Shown: piece by piece, positions 10,465 to 22,698 of the stretch
Layout: every line of letters starts with the position of its first letter
Numbering within the stretch: position 1 is the first letter of the stretch
Assembly: GCA_039881045.1 (NCBI GenBank)
Contig: JAYWVB010000051.1
Span: forward strand, 62,001-126,000
From: Chaetomium olivaceum
Taxonomy: Eukaryota > Ascomycota > Sordariomycetes > Sordariales > Chaetomiaceae
Length of the DNA: 64,000 nucleotides
Direction of reading: 5' to 3'
The notes under the pieces: model-generated
Told to the model about the DNA's origin: nothing
The model's input: only the letters and a program-made list of their open reading frames with translations
The model's database searches: none
Position numbers and translations under genes: made by a program

Positions 10465-12287
10465 AGGGATTTTATACACTCGCCCTGTGGAGCTTATACT
10501 GTTGGATGCTGTGCTTGGATCAAATTGGGGACTGCGGTGGGGTTTCTAAAGTTTCTAACGGATCTCAAGCCTACCCGTACCGGTCCTCGTGCCCGTCACC
10601 TCACCATCACCCTAAGGATGACCGACATTTTGGGATGGGCACAATTTATGAACAAAACGTCAATGCACAAGAGACAAAATATAGGGTACCTTAGGTAAAC
10701 CCCACACTCAAAGACATGGTTTGGGATGGACATAAGCCATACATTATTATCGGGGTCGACCTGGACCTGTTCAAGCCATGCAAGTGGTTTGGCTTGGCTT
10801 GTCTGAACAGGTTTTACCTTTCTAGGAGTGACTGTAGGGGTTTTCATACTTTTATATACGCAGATACCTACCTAGGTACCGACGACCTTTATTAGAGTTC
10901 TGAGTACCTATGTCCAACCACCACAGGTGCTAACTCTAATTGTGTTACCTAGGTACTAGTAGGTCCCTGTCTCTCGGTATTGGGATTGCTAAGATCCAGG
11001 TACCTAAGTTGAATCTTATTGCTAATAGACTTTAATACGTTGAACCAGGGGAGTCTTGGTGCGGCGCTCAATAGGTACCTTAGCCCCTTGCAGGAGCCAG
11101 GGGGCGGTTGACAAACGCTTGAATACAGATAGGTAAGAAGGAAGATACCAGCCAGGTCTCCAGACGAGTCAAGATAAGTTGAAACTTCTAGTCGGCTGAA
11201 TGGAGGTTTTATTCCACCCGTGACATGCTCCAAGTCACCAGCTCAATCACGTCTGACCTTCGTCCCTCACGCCTAGATACGGCTCGAACATTAAACGGCT
11301 ACCTCCTGAAGAGACCAATCGTTTATGATGGATATGAATCGAAGAGCGCTTCAATCAAATGCGCGACTACCTACCTAGGGCTACGACCTATCAAAGGAAG
11401 TCGCATGTTGATGGTTCTTCCCTTCCATGCCTACCCGGCCCACCCCACAACTCCCTGAAATGGACCTCCCTGGGTTTCCATCTCGTCCGGGCAGTTTGGC
11501 CATCTTTTCACACGCCTACGAGTTTCACGCCATTGTCACCCTGTTCATGTTGTGGGCGCTGTGGGTTTCCACGCTGGTGTTCCGGCTATCCAAAGTGTTC
11601 CAAGCACTGACGCCGAGCTTTATCAAGATTCCTAAAGATTCAATCCTTTTGATATCCGAAAAAGTGTTCCGTTGGGAACGGAACGGATTTGCGGGCCGCT
11701 GACCGGCTTTTGGGCAGTCACGCAAAGTCTTTCAAGATTGAGGCAGGAGAGCAATACATTAACTAAGTTGTTCGCCAAAACTCCCGCGGGAAGCCTCGCA
11801 AGCCAATTCAGGATTTCCGAGGCGTGAGATCATGGCACCCTGCTCAACCAGAAATTCAGAGCTCGAAGGAGTGGTGTGCTGATTTTGGTGTGCATGCTCT
11901 TCCTGATTGATAATTCTAATGAGGCTCGGGCAAATTTTAGCCGTTCCATGTGGGGCATTGCGACATCGAGGGGGAAGACGGGCGATTTGTGATATCGGAT
12001 TTGAAATCGCCGGTATTGTGGAGTAAATGGCTGAACCGGAACAGCGAGCTTAATACCGACCACGTTCTCCCACCGGTTTCAGGTCAGCCTTAATTATAAA
12101 GAGAGGCCATCCCCAAGTTTGGAGAGATGAAAAGTCATCACCTTGACACTCATACAAAAGACAAGACGGCACCTTGATTTCACCAAAGAAGGACCCTTAT
12201 CTTCAACTCCAGTAACACCAACTCATCAATCAACCCTCCCACCTCCTGAACAACAAAACCCACCACAACCCCCACCAACCAGCAAAA
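10465..12287. other. Intergenic region rich in TAGGTACCTA motifs
   Basis: No gene is supported. Several copies of TACCTACCTAGGTACC-like sequence occur at 10863-10880, 10945-10966, 11070-11080 and 11368-11380. The last few hundred bases (about 12100-12287) are C/A-rich and look like the promoter and leader of the next gene. Confidence 0.5.
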
Positions 12288-13434
12288 ATGGGCTCCATCC
12301 CCCAAGCCACCTCGCGGCTCTTCCAGCCTCTCCAACTGACCCCCTCGATCCGCCTCACCCACCGCATGGCCATGGCCCCGCTAACCCGCTACCGCGCCGA
12401 CGACGAGCACGTCCCCCTCCCCCTAGTCGCCACATACTACGCCCAGCGCGCCGCCTCCCTCCCCGGCACCCTGCTGGTATCAGAAGCCACTTTCATCTCC
12501 CCCCACGCGGGCGGGTACGACAACGTCCCCGGCGTGCACAACGCCGCGCAGGTGGCCGCCTGGCGGGTGGTGACCGATGCCGTGCACGCCAAGGGCGGGT
12601 ATATCTTCTGCCAGCTGTGGTCGCTGGGGCGGGCGGCGAAGGCCGAGGTGGCGAAGAAGGAAGGGTTTGCGGTGCACAGTTCGAGCGCGGTGCCCATGCC
12701 GGATCCGGCGGACTCGCCCGTGCCCGTGGCGATGACGGTGGAGGAGATCAAAGTGCGCGTGGGGGAGTATGCGCACGCGGCACGGTGTGCCATTGAGGCT
12801 GGGTTTGATGGCGTCGAGATTCATGGCGCGAATGGGTATCTGGTTGATCAGTTCCTGCAGGATACTTGCAACCAGCGGACGGACGAGTATGGTGGGAGTG
12901 TGGAGAACCGGTCGCGGTTTGCGCTCGAGGTGGTGCAGGCTGTGGTGGATGCGGTTGGGGCGGAGAAGACGGCGATTCGGTTGAGCCCGTGGGGCCAATT
13001 TCAGGGGATGCGGAAAGGACCCGATTCCGCAATTCTCGGACATCATCCGGAAGATTAGCGGATTCGGGCTGGCGTATCTGCATCTGGTGCAGAGGCTGGT
13101 CGAGACCCCCGGCGCCGAGGCGGTCGCGGTGGACGGGGAGAGCCTCGACTTTGCGGCGGAGCTGTGGGATGGGCCGCTGCTGGTTGCTGGCTCGCTTACG
13201 CCGAAGAATGCGAGGGAGCTTGTGGATGGCCAGTTCAAGCACAAGAACGTGATCGCTACCTTTGGGCGTTACTTCATCTCCACGCCGGACCTGCCATTCA
13301 GGATCCAAGAGGGCATCGCCTTGAACCCCTACGACCGCATCACGTTTTATACCCCCAAGTCGCCGGTTGGGTACATCGACCTGCCATTCAGCAAAGAGTT
13401 TGAGGCTTTGCACGGGCCTCAGAAGATGAACTAG
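12288..13434 (+). CDS. Old Yellow Enzyme-type NADH:flavin oxidoreductase
   Basis: FMN-dependent ene-reductase family (TIM barrel), expected to reduce activated C=C bonds with NAD(P)H in the cytosol. ATG 12288 is preceded by an A-rich leader. Visible family features are the N-terminal LFQPLQLTPSIRLTHRMAMA, APLTRYRAD, the FCQLWSLGR strand, and the signature HGANGYLVDQFLQDTCNQR with DEYGGSVENR (active-site and FMN-binding region). The C-terminal part contains a GRYFISTPDLP motif. The reading frame breaks once near 13010-13015 (MRK then DPIPQFSDIIRK), where one extra base lies in GGAAAGGACC. Downstream the frame runs to TAG 13434. About 380 residues, normal for the family. A sequencing indel is the likeliest cause. 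Confidence 0.88.
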
Positions 13435-13667
13435 AGTTGGGTATGAGCGTTGGTCGGTATTGAAGGATAATAGAGGCCATATAGATGGCGACTGTTCAAT
13501 GTTTTGTCTTTTATAGGATACAATTAGATTCAATACCCATGTTCATGGTCGTTAATATGTGGCATGTCAGACACGTAAACATGTGTAACTTGGGTTGTAT
13601 GAGAACCATGACCATTGCGTCCTTCCTCCTTAGTATGAAGCGCCCCCCATCCATCGGTGCATTTCGT

Positions 13668-14227
13668 TCAAGCCTGGGCGTTAAAGTTCTCGAATCCCTG
13701 GGCCCTCGAAAGGTCGGCAACGCTGAGGCCACCATCGTCGAACGGGGTTGCCAGAGACTTCGCAGAGTTCGCGTTCTGAATATCAGCCCCTTCGACGGCG
13801 GGGTCGACGGCCGGGACAATGCCACGGAGTTCGGGGGTGGCCGGGAGGCTTGCGTCGCTGCAGATCGCCGGGACGTCCTGGGCGAAGGGGTTGAAGTTCT
13901 TCTCGGCGGCGACAAGGGCCGCGGCGCCAGCAATGACTTCGGGGTCATTACCAAGCGTGGCAACAATCTCATCGGCAAGTTCAAGCTAGGGTTGCATTAG
14001 ACATGCCGTCTAACACCAAGGTTGCTGATCAGGTCACTTACCTGTGCACAGGCACTGGCACCGGCAAGAAGGACACCTGGCGTCTGACCAGCGAGAGTAC
14101 CAGCCGCTCCCGGAGGGCCAAAGTTGCTGAGGGCCTGGATGATGTTCTGGACAGCGCCCTCCTGGCCAAAACGGGCTTGGCCGACAGCCGCAAAGGCGAC
14201 GAGCATGATTAGCTTGGTTTGCATCAT
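13668..14227 (-). CDS. Small secreted protein, Ala-rich, unknown function
   Basis: Two exons, 14227-14042 and 13985-13668, joined in phase 0 (GTAAGT donor, CCTAG acceptor, 56-base intron), encode 167 residues. The N-terminus MMQTKLIMLVAFAAVGQA is a typical signal peptide, so secretion is expected. The mature part is Ala/Pro/Asn-rich with two Cys (ASACAQ, PAICSD), one on each side of the intron, which could form a disulfide. No domain is recognised. Size and composition fit the many lineage-restricted small secreted proteins of filamentous fungi, but nothing shows a role. Confidence 0.7.
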
Positions 14228-16144
14228 GATGGTTGCTGAAGAAACAAAGGCCGTCCAAGCGGTCGTAGTGAATTAAATACTATATAAACGGCAAGCCGTT
14301 CTAAGGAAGGTAAGTAGCGATCGAACCGGTCGGTCGGAGGAAAAGACAGTGAAGGCAAGCCTGAAGAGAAGGTTAGTAACCTCCAGGATGAACGCTGAGA
14401 GTGGCGCCAGATTTATAATGACTGGCAAGATGCATCTTCCTTGGGGAAGATGCACCGAGCACCGGCATCATCCTGAGGGACCGGGAAAATGCGTAAAGGG
14501 ATACTGAGCCCTTCAAGCTGGCGATCACACAGACGGGTGCGGCAGTTATTGACTTTGGCTGGGTGTAACTGAGGTTAGACGGGAGGGCCCGCAATTGCCG
14601 TTTGGGGTACAGAACATACCGCATCCTTTCCGAGGGCCCCCACGGGCCAGATGGCGTTCCATCCGCTTGACATGACGCCAAGTGCTCCTGATGGAACACC
14701 ACGCTGGGATAAGAGGTCAGGCCGTCTTGGCTGATTCAGTTCCGCGTCAGTGGTGATGATATACCCAGCCGAGTTCCCAACACACGATCTCAAACCAGAT
14801 AGAATTGCCCAAGGGGTAGGTCCGTGTTATGCTCATGCTAGTGGGGGAGTTTGTGATAGCTATTGTCGAGGTGGCAGGACACTCAAGGCGGAGCGTAATT
14901 ATCGCCTGGTCCTTCGACTTGGGCCGGGGTTCCTCTGAGCCGACCTTATCCACGGGCACTCGAGGTCGGGAGAGGGTAAACATTAGGTACTTTAGACACT
15001 TCCATGTTCCGAATGGCCCAGTGCCGTCCTCGACAGTGCAGAGTCAATACGGAAGATAGCCCGGTACCCGAATTTGGAAAATCCAGCCTTCCTCGTGCCC
15101 ACAACTGGCGACACAACATGAACTGGACGGGACCATGTACGGTACTTCTGATGCAGTGCACAACGGGGGCCGAAAGTGGTGCGGTGGCGCGGGGTTGACA
15201 GAAATACGCCTAACTTGAACGGCAGGCGCGGACAACAATGTCCAGAATTTTTCGTGTGATGAATTGCTGCACAAAGAGGAAGCGACTCCCCGTTTTGGTG
15301 CCGAATCAATGGTAATAAGGGAAAGAGGTTGTGCTGAACTCGGACTCATTTTGAGGTGGCCCCGTGTCCGGTCTTGTCCGGTGCGCCAGAACCTCCTGCT
15401 GGTTCTGTCATCTCAGGTTCATCTTCGGCGCATCCTTCAAGTACCTCGGTACCTAAGGTGCTTCCATTCTCCGCTGCCTCTCTTCGGTCGCTGTTTTGCC
15501 GATGTGTATAATTTCGAACCAAACCATTGTTCTTTCGTTTGATGTCATTGGTTTTTGCCGATGACTCGTCGCTCGTCGAGGTCGCTTTGTACGTCAGCCT
15601 CGATTGTCCCGCAACTCAATCGACGACCATCATCCGACGGAAACAACCCCATCACCATGGCTTCGACTGGGTCGTCTCCTTTCCGACATCCTGAACCTCG
15701 CCAGCTCACGTACACGCTCGTCGAACCGGCCTTCGTCTTATTGGGTATTTTGTATTAGGTAAAGTTATCTAATGCCTCTTCGAGCCCGGGAACAGCAGCG
15801 GTTCAACGCGTGTCCCAGCAAACTCGATCTAGCAACGCCGACCGAAGGAAGCAAGTGCCCGGACTTGGTCTAAGCAAGCATATGTACATGGAAGAGGTAA
15901 GTAATGCATCCCACCCTGACACCGATCCTTCGTTCGCAGCCCCCGCCGATCACCGTCCACCTCTCCCCTATCGAGGCAACGGTGTCGTGCCGGGCGCGAT
16001 TCGTCGTAGCCTTGCCCGGCTCCCTGGCGTGTCTCCGGGCCCGCTGCCCGGCATGAACGTGTCTCATTAACAGAACCCACAGGAACCCCCAGCGCAAAAC
16101 ACCCTCCGGCTCCCAAAGATGCCAAAAACAACAAAAAATGCACA
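14228..16144. other. Intergenic region, no supported gene
   Basis: Short overlapping frames on both strands have no domains or plausible splicing. Promoter sequence of the small secreted protein occupies the left end and the 3' end of the GT32 gene the right end. Nothing else is recognised. Confidence 0.5.
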
Positions 16145-17596
16145 TCAAGAGAACCACCCGGACTTCTTCTCCTGCTGTTTCGTCTCCGCTCCCTCCTGGC
16201 CCTTGTCAGCCCCTTGCTTCTCCTTCTCCTTCTCCTTCTCCTTATCCGCCTCCTCGTTGTCCTTCTTCTGGCGTGCTGCAGCCTCCTCTTCCTCCTTCTT
16301 TTTCCGTGACGCCTCGTCCGCTGCCTTCTTCTTCTTCTCGTCCGCTTCCTTCTGCTTCTTCTTCTTTTCTTCCTCTTCCTTCTTCTTCTCCTCGGCTTCT
16401 TCCTTTTCTTTCTGCTTCTGATCGACGATCTTCTTCTTCTCCTCTTCCGAGAGCTTCGAGAAGGCCTCGACGTCCTTGTCCCACTTCCTGACGCACTCGG
16501 GGTTCCAATTGCATCTCTCCACCTCACCATATGCCGGATGGCTGTAGCGGGGGTGCCTGCTAGGCCAGTTGGAGGCGTGGTAGTGGTGCCTGACGAGAGC
16601 CGCCCTGGCTTCGTGGTTTCCGGAGTGCGAGTGGCCCTGGCCAGCTGCAAACGCCTCGACTGTGAGGACAAGCACCCGACTCACAACCTTGGACTCATCG
16701 AGATCGTGGAAGAGATCCCAGTCGATCTTCGTCCGGGGGTCCTCCTTGTGCAGATCCATCTCGATCATGATCGCTTCGGTAAAGGCCGAGGGCCCGGTGC
16801 CGCTGATGATCTGGTCGAAATCCAGATCGACCTCGGCCAGCGAGACGCCCTGCTCCTTCGCCACGCCGTTGAGCCATGACATGATCTTCTCAATCAGCCT
16901 CATCATCACAGGCAGCTGCGGCTTGCACATGAAGGTCCACTGGCAGAAGGAACGCGACTTGGGACCAAGGATCGGGTGGTCCTTCCAGTCGGGCTCGTCG
17001 ATCTCGACGCCGATCACCATATCGATGTCCTTCTCCGCATATCTTTCCGGGATGAACTTGGACAGCGGCTTGAGCGCTTCGACGTCAATGTCGGCATACA
17101 GCCCGCCCTCCGCGTACATGATCATGTATCGCAGGAGGTCAGCCTTGACGATGGCTGCCTTGACGTCGCGGTAGAAGTTCACGATATCAGGCCGGTTGAA
17201 GCCGTCGGGACCGTAGTGGTACTCGACGTAGCGCAGGTCATTGTCGTCGGTCAGGACCTCGTATCGGTAGTCGGGGTTCTTGCCAACCCATGACCGCGCC
17301 GTGTTGAGGTCGCGGTCCTCGAATCTGAGCGGGTTCACCTTCCAGGTCTGCCAGATCTTTCTCGGAAAATCAGGTCGGACCTTGTCCGCAATCGATCCTG
17401 ACACGGTCGTGCGACCCAGGGGCACCCGTCCGCTCGTTTGGAAGAGGTTGAGATTGAAGATGAAGAGAATCAGGCAAACGGCGGCGATGTAGATGGGGAG
17501 GGCCCGTCGGAACTGGGTGGGCAGGCGGTTCCTAAACTGGGCGGCCGTGGCCGCCAGGGACGGCGTACCCAGCGGCGCGCCGAGCTTGGCAATCAT
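16145..17596 (-). CDS. GT32 (OCH1-like) glycosyltransferase with charged C-terminal tail
   Basis: Type II membrane glycosyltransferase, probably a Golgi alpha-mannosyltransferase-like enzyme acting on glycoproteins or glycolipids. ATG at 17596 gives a short cytosolic N-terminus, then a single anchor (ALPIYIAAVCLILFIFNLNL). The DXD sugar-binding region is clear: IVKADLLRYMIMYAEGGLYADIDVE in pieces, with YADID as the metal-binding motif, preceded by PRKIWQTWK, the usual first strand of the family. The catalytic part ends around residue 365. The last 110-120 residues are almost entirely Glu, Lys and Ala (EEKKK repeats), predicted coiled coil or disordered, and end KKSGWFS. That tail is not part of the known fold. 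It is a single uninterrupted exon of 483 codons. Confidence 0.85.
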   Translation of the reverse strand: MIAKLGAPLGTPSLAATAAQFRNRLPTQFRRALPIYIAAVCLILFIFNLNLFQTSGRVPLGRTTVSGSIADKVRPDFPRKIWQTWKVNPLRFEDRDLNTARSWVGKNPDYRYEVLTDDNDLRYVEYHYGPDGFNRPDIVNFYRDVKAAIVKADLLRYMIMYAEGGLYADIDVEALKPLSKFIPERYAEKDIDMVIGVEIDEPDWKDHPILGPKSRSFCQWTFMCKPQLPVMMRLIEKIMSWLNGVAKEQGVSLAEVDLDFDQIISGTGPSAFTEAIMIEMDLHKEDPRTKIDWDLFHDLDESKVVSRVLVLTVEAFAAGQGHSHSGNHEARAALVRHHYHASNWPSRHPRYSHPAYGEVERCNWNPECVRKWDKDVEAFSKLSEEEKKKIVDQKQKEKEEAEEKKKEEEEKKKKQKEADEKKKKAADEASRKKKEEEEAAARQKKDNEEADKEKEKEKEKQGADKGQEGAETKQQEKKSGWFS

Positions 17597-18989
17597 GCCG
17601 GGCAATGAGGAGCAAAACCGTCAACCTCGTAAGAGTGATGTGCTGCTAGGAGGGAAAAAGCGAGTGGCATCAATTGATGAAGGCGATAATATGCTATAGA
17701 CAACGAGCAAGAAACGAAGGGTAGAAGAAAAAAAAATCATGCCAGTAGTGTCAGGATAGAAAGGGGGTGAAGAGAGAGCATCACTGATGCACTTGTCCCC
17801 GGCGCTGGGCTCCTAATCAACCACACCGGCAGGCCCTTATCTTGTCTCCCGGATTGGCCTGCCCACTGCGTTTTTCACCCGGGAAATTCATCATTGGAGG
17901 CAGGCAATCACTGAGTGCGGCTCCTCCGACGAGGATCTGCCGCCCACCCAATCAACCGCCGGAAAAAAAACTTCCTCAGCAGGGGGTTGCTGGCCATCGA
18001 CGGTCGCGGTGCGTGCCTTCATGTGGCGACGCTGATGCGAGACCAGCTCAACTCGGTGGAGATTTCGCAGCTGCCGTTCCCGGCCAATCGAACAGACCGG
18101 CTCTTGGTTGGGGAAAGAAACAAATGAGCCAGTGAGAAGGCCGGAATCGGGATTCCAAGCGAAATAGGGGGGCGCTCCCCGCCGGTCAGTCTGCCCCGAA
18201 AAGGGGCGTGCCCCACAAGCGCCTTGACCAGAGCAGCATCACGATCGGATTTGTGAAGAAAGCCCCTGCAGTCTGAGGTGATCATCGGTACGTTCTCGCC
18301 GCACTGTGAACATTGGAGGTACCTTACCTCTGAACACGAACCGTGCTGGAAAAGAACGTAGCGTTGCTTGGTACTTCGTACAAGCCTCCTTCTTTTCTTT
18401 CCCCCTGTTTCGAAAACGTCGGTTTCCCGCACCGAGCTCGAGACATGGAACCACGAGACATTCCGTCATATTCCCATCCTGTTGGATGCTGGAAGAGGAG
18501 TCATTCGCCGGAATACTGGCCAAGGTAGGGCCCAAGGATTGGACAAGAGTCAAGATACGCGTCTGTGTCTCTCTCGTCTCGTGGCGGGCTCTTCCTTGGA
18601 GACCTCCGCAACCGCACCGCCTGCGTCATCCTTTCCACTTCCTTGCAAGCTCCAAGGACGCGCGCTTTCGGCCTGTTCTAACGTGTTTGAGAGGATCATT
18701 CCATCGGACGTGGTTGCAAATTCATTTGTTCCCCCAATTTTGTTTTGCAGAGCTGGCGCCAATCGTTGCCCTTTTCTCAGCAAGAAACGGATCCGACACC
18801 CCACCAACGGCGCTGCCCACACTCGCACGGCCCGCCCAGAGACCGTTCCTCTCCCGAAGTTCCGGCGCTGGAGGCAAATTGTGAAGCATTTGGGGTAAAG
18901 AAGGCATTCCAAAGACCACCAGCAAAAACCCGAGGACTCGGATAATATTGGATGGCGTGAGGTCATCCACCGATCTCCCTTCTTTCGTC
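17597..18989. promoter_or_regulatory. Divergent promoter region of GT32 and acyltransferase genes
   Basis: This 1.4-kb stretch lies between two divergent starts. It contains an A9 tract near 17731 and C/T-rich sequence around 18390-18420. No third gene is supported; overlapping ORFs at 18239-18966 lack domains. Confidence 0.4.
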
Positions 18990-20411
18990 ATGAAGTCCAT
19001 CACATTTCGTGGGCTGCGGCAACTTTTCTGGCCTAGGGGCACCAACACCTCGGATGGTCCCCAACAACTACGGCCGACGGCCTATCTCGATGGTCTCAGA
19101 GGATTCGCGGCCTTCATAGTGTACATCCACCATCATCAACTATGGGCACACGGGGTGGCAGGTGCCGCCACTCTTGAAAGCGGGTTCGGGGAGGGAGATA
19201 AGTTCTTCTTCGCATGTTTTTACATGGTTCGGAATTTTTTCTCGGGGGGCCACATGGCCGTGAGCATCTTCGTCATATCGGGTTACGTTTTGTCGATGAA
19301 GCCGCTATCCCTTATCCACGCCGGTGAACACCTCAAGCTCTTCGACAACGTTGCGTCTGCCCTCTTCCGTCGATGGTTCCGGCTCTATATCCCCATCATC
19401 GTGACCACGTTCGTCTACATCATGTCTTGGCACGTGTTCGGCATCTGGACGGCGCAGACTGAGGCCAAGGGCACGGTTGGGGAGGAGATCTGGAACTGGT
19501 ACGTTGAGTTCAAGAACTTCAGCTTCCTCTTCAAGGAGGGGTGGCCGTGGATGCACTCCAACTCTCACCTCTGGTCCATCGCGCTGGAGATGCGGGGTTC
19601 CGTGGTGGTTTACATGGCGTGCATGGCGTTGGCGCGGGCGACGCACAAGGCTCGGCTGCTCTGCCTGCTCGCCCTTGTCTACTACTTCCTCTACATCGTC
19701 GACGGCTACTACTGCGCATTGTTCATGGCCGGGATGCTGCAGTGCGACCTGGACCTGCTCGCGAAGAGGGACGGCTACTTCCCTCGGTGGCTCCGCCGGC
19801 TGGAGCCATACAAGACCTTCCTCTACTACCACGCCTTCATCATCGGCATGTACCTCGCCGGCGTGCCGTCGCGGACCCGTGAGATCACGGACCTGCGGGC
19901 AAGCAGGGGGTGGTACTACCTGTCGTTCCTCAACCCGCAGGCCGTCTTCGACTACAAGTGGTTCTACCTCTTCTTCGCGGGCAATCTGATCGTGGCGTGC
20001 ATCCCGCGGATCCCCTGGCTGCGGCGCTTCTTCGAGACGCGCTTCTGCCAGTTCTTGGGGCGGGTCTCGTACGCGCTCTACCTCGTCCACGGGCCCATCA
20101 TCGGCACCCTCGGCGACCGCCTCTACTACGCCGTCGGTTGGTCCCGCGCGTCCTTTGGGAAAGCTGACCCCATCGCCCACTGGGCCAACCTCTTCCCGCT
20201 GCCCATGAACGCGCCCATGGGCCTGGAGCTCGCCTTCTTGCTGCCGAATCTTATTCTGCTGCCGCTCACTCTGTGGGTTGCGGACTTTGTCACGCGCATG
20301 GTGGACGAGCCGACCGTGCGGTTTGCGGCATGGCTGTATAAGCGGGTGCAGCAGGACGGGGAGGAGGACAAAAAGGCTGTTGCCCTCGTGCCGCTGACCC
20401 GGGTGGATTAG
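18990..20411 (+). CDS. Acyltransferase-3 family membrane protein
   Basis: Multi-pass membrane O-acyltransferase (PF01757-type). The frame is open upstream to a TTG, but the first in-frame ATG is at 18990, giving 473 residues. Seen: the N-terminal family motif YLDGLRGFAAFIVYIHHHQ with the conserved His pair, a GGHMAVSIFVISGYVLS segment (the typical 'FFVLSGFLL' strand), an R-rich FRRWFRLYIP motif, HLWSIALEM, several hydrophobic helices, and a late SYALYLVHGPI helix that closes the fold. There are no introns and no SGNH domain. Members acylate sugars, sterols or small metabolites; the substrate here cannot be told. It has no functional link with its neighbours that I can see. Confidence 0.88.
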   Translation: MKSITFRGLRQLFWPRGTNTSDGPQQLRPTAYLDGLRGFAAFIVYIHHHQLWAHGVAGAATLESGFGEGDKFFFACFYMVRNFFSGGHMAVSIFVISGYVLSMKPLSLIHAGEHLKLFDNVASALFRRWFRLYIPIIVTTFVYIMSWHVFGIWTAQTEAKGTVGEEIWNWYVEFKNFSFLFKEGWPWMHSNSHLWSIALEMRGSVVVYMACMALARATHKARLLCLLALVYYFLYIVDGYYCALFMAGMLQCDLDLLAKRDGYFPRWLRRLEPYKTFLYYHAFIIGMYLAGVPSRTREITDLRASRGWYYLSFLNPQAVFDYKWFYLFFAGNLIVACIPRIPWLRRFFETRFCQFLGRVSYALYLVHGPIIGTLGDRLYYAVGWSRASFGKADPIAHWANLFPLPMNAPMGLELAFLLPNLILLPLTLWVADFVTRMVDEPTVRFAAWLYKRVQQDGEEDKKAVALVPLTRVD

Positions 20412-22698
20412 ACTTGATGGGGGGAGAGGGGGGAAGGGATATGTAACGACTTGATGTCTTCCTTATCTGTGTGGTGTGGATTTGTGTATGTGCCTGCCCC
20501 CTTTTGTTACGGTTCTTGAGATGTGCAGGAGGCATCTATCTGTTTTGGCGGGTAATATACCTTAGATATAAAGGGGGCTAAAATGTGTAAGATCGGATCT
20601 GGAGAGGCGTGTATTGGATGGGTCTCGGGCATTATCAGACTACATAATAGTTACTATTAGATGAGCTCAAAACAACCATGATTTTAATTTGGATCAAGCG
20701 ATTAATCAGTGCGAATCCCCGGTCGTTGGTTTGTCTCAGCAGAGTTCAAGTCGTGGATATGGTAGTCCTCCTGAACGAACCGTTGAAAGTGGCTTAACGG
20801 TTGAGCGCTATCGAAACGTTGTGTCCATACCCATTGTGCCCAAGGGCCCCCTAACTGATCCCCATACCAAGACGTTTCAACGCCAGGGGCTCAAGTTGCC
20901 CCAAACACACGTGTAGGGCGAAGAAATGCTCGCCGAGTTCGCCACTGCACCGCAGCGGCGCATGGACCGGTTCAAGGTTGGCATCCAAAGCCACAGCACC
21001 GCCTGCACAGTGGATGCACATGCAACGCATCACCACCTGCAAACGCATCCCGAATCTTGGTTAGGCTCGGGAAGGGCGTTCGAACTGCTGCCGCAACCAA
21101 GGGCCCAACCAAAGCATGGCATGCGAAGGGCTGCCGCTTGCTTGGCACGCGCACATGCCATCACACACGCCCGCCCGCCTCGGTTTTCCCCGGATTTCCA
21201 GCCCTGCCAGGTTCCTGACCTTGGTTTTTGAGTTGCCCCCGATCCAAAACAGATCCCGAAACCGACCTAGTGTAGGTTTAACCCCTCGAATGAATGTCAC
21301 ATTCCTTGCTTGCAAGCTTCCCGCCCGCATTTTTGTGGTCCATCCTTCCCCAGGTTGTCCAAGACCCGACCCCTTTCCCCCCGCGCCGCACACGGCTCCG
21401 GGTTGTTGTGGGTTTGTGGAGGTGGAGGAATTCAAGGCGGGGTGGTTTTTTGTCGTTTTGGTTTTGGTGACCCCCTGTTCAAAAAAAAAATCGGTACACA
21501 CAAGCGACATACAACTGTCTCAACACCGCATTTCTCAGCCAAATCGATCCCGACTTTGATAAAACAACTTCGCAATAATCCTTTACCACTACTTTATCTA
21601 TTTATATACCATTATTTTCTCATCTTGTCTGATGCTTTGTATACAGCTTGTTAAAGTTTGGTGCAGATGTCAACGGAACTTGCAGGTGGACCCACTGAAG
21701 TTCGGTTTTGTATGTCCTGGGAAAAAGCCGAGGCTTGGGGCTGGTGGCCGCTGCGCCGAGTCCTGCCTTCTCGTTCAGATGGATACCCGACGGTATCGTG
21801 TTTTCGCATTTTTTTTTTTATTTTTTTGGCATTTCAAACACCCGGCGCTAGGCTGGAAGCGGCAGGCTGCCACTTGTGCTGGGTTGTTCCCCTGCCTTAA
21901 CCCGCGGATTTCATGCTGTCTGTCTGGGGTCTGGGGAAGCCCTTTCATGTGTTTTTCGTTATCGAGAATAAATAAAAATAAGCTTGTGGGACAAGCCACG
22001 GAAGGAAAGCAAAGGATGGTACTGGATTTGGCGATGATGGATAGTATACAAAAACAACCTCGCCTTGAAGACTTTTTTAGAATGTCTCGGGATCGGCATC
22101 CCACTGCAGAATACAGCTTCGGAGATGGGCGTGCTGACATGCTGACACCATCCACGCTTTTTCCCCCTTTTGTCGTGGTCCCCAATTTCTGACCGGGTGT
22201 AGTCCTCATCGCAGAAGAATTCGCACACGACGCTGAGCTCATCAACAATCCTGAATTCCTTCGCCATTTCCAGTCATCGTTCCTTTTTGATTGAACACCC
22301 CTGTCATGCGTCGCGAGCCGAGAGATTCAGGGTAGTATTCGTTGGGATTGGTAGCATGTGAAGAAGTTGATTTTAAACCCCTATGGTTATTTCTGTTGCA
22401 GGCTAGCTTACACAGTGCATACGGTGCATCGCGTCGGGTACAGTACTTGGTCTACTTGCAGAGACGATCGCAGTCAGGGTCCCCACCTCCCAGGGCCCTG
22501 CTCCAAGGGGCTCGGGGAGTTCAACGGGTGGCTGCGATGCGATCTGCGGTCGGGAGAACCGGGTAAGTCAGCGGTGTGATGGGGTTGTACAGCAGCTCCG
22601 GGCGACGATGAGGAAGAAGATGCACAATAAAAAAAGAAACTACAATCTGTTGGCTTTTGCAGCCGTGGTGCCCTGCGGCATATTCTTCGAAGCCTCCG
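20412..22698. other. Intergenic region, no firm gene
   Basis: No gene is supported. A minus-strand frame from ATG 22267 begins with a protein-like stretch (MAKEFRIVDELSVVCEFFCD) but has no recognisable continuation or splice sites. A T/A-rich block lies at 21560-21640 and a T13-like tract at 21810-21830. Confidence 0.4.

Noticed and set aside
22000..22267. Minus-strand small gene starting MAKEFRIVDEL
   Set aside because: The first 25 residues look protein-like, but there is no family match, no S-family core motif and no clear splice site, so it was not called.
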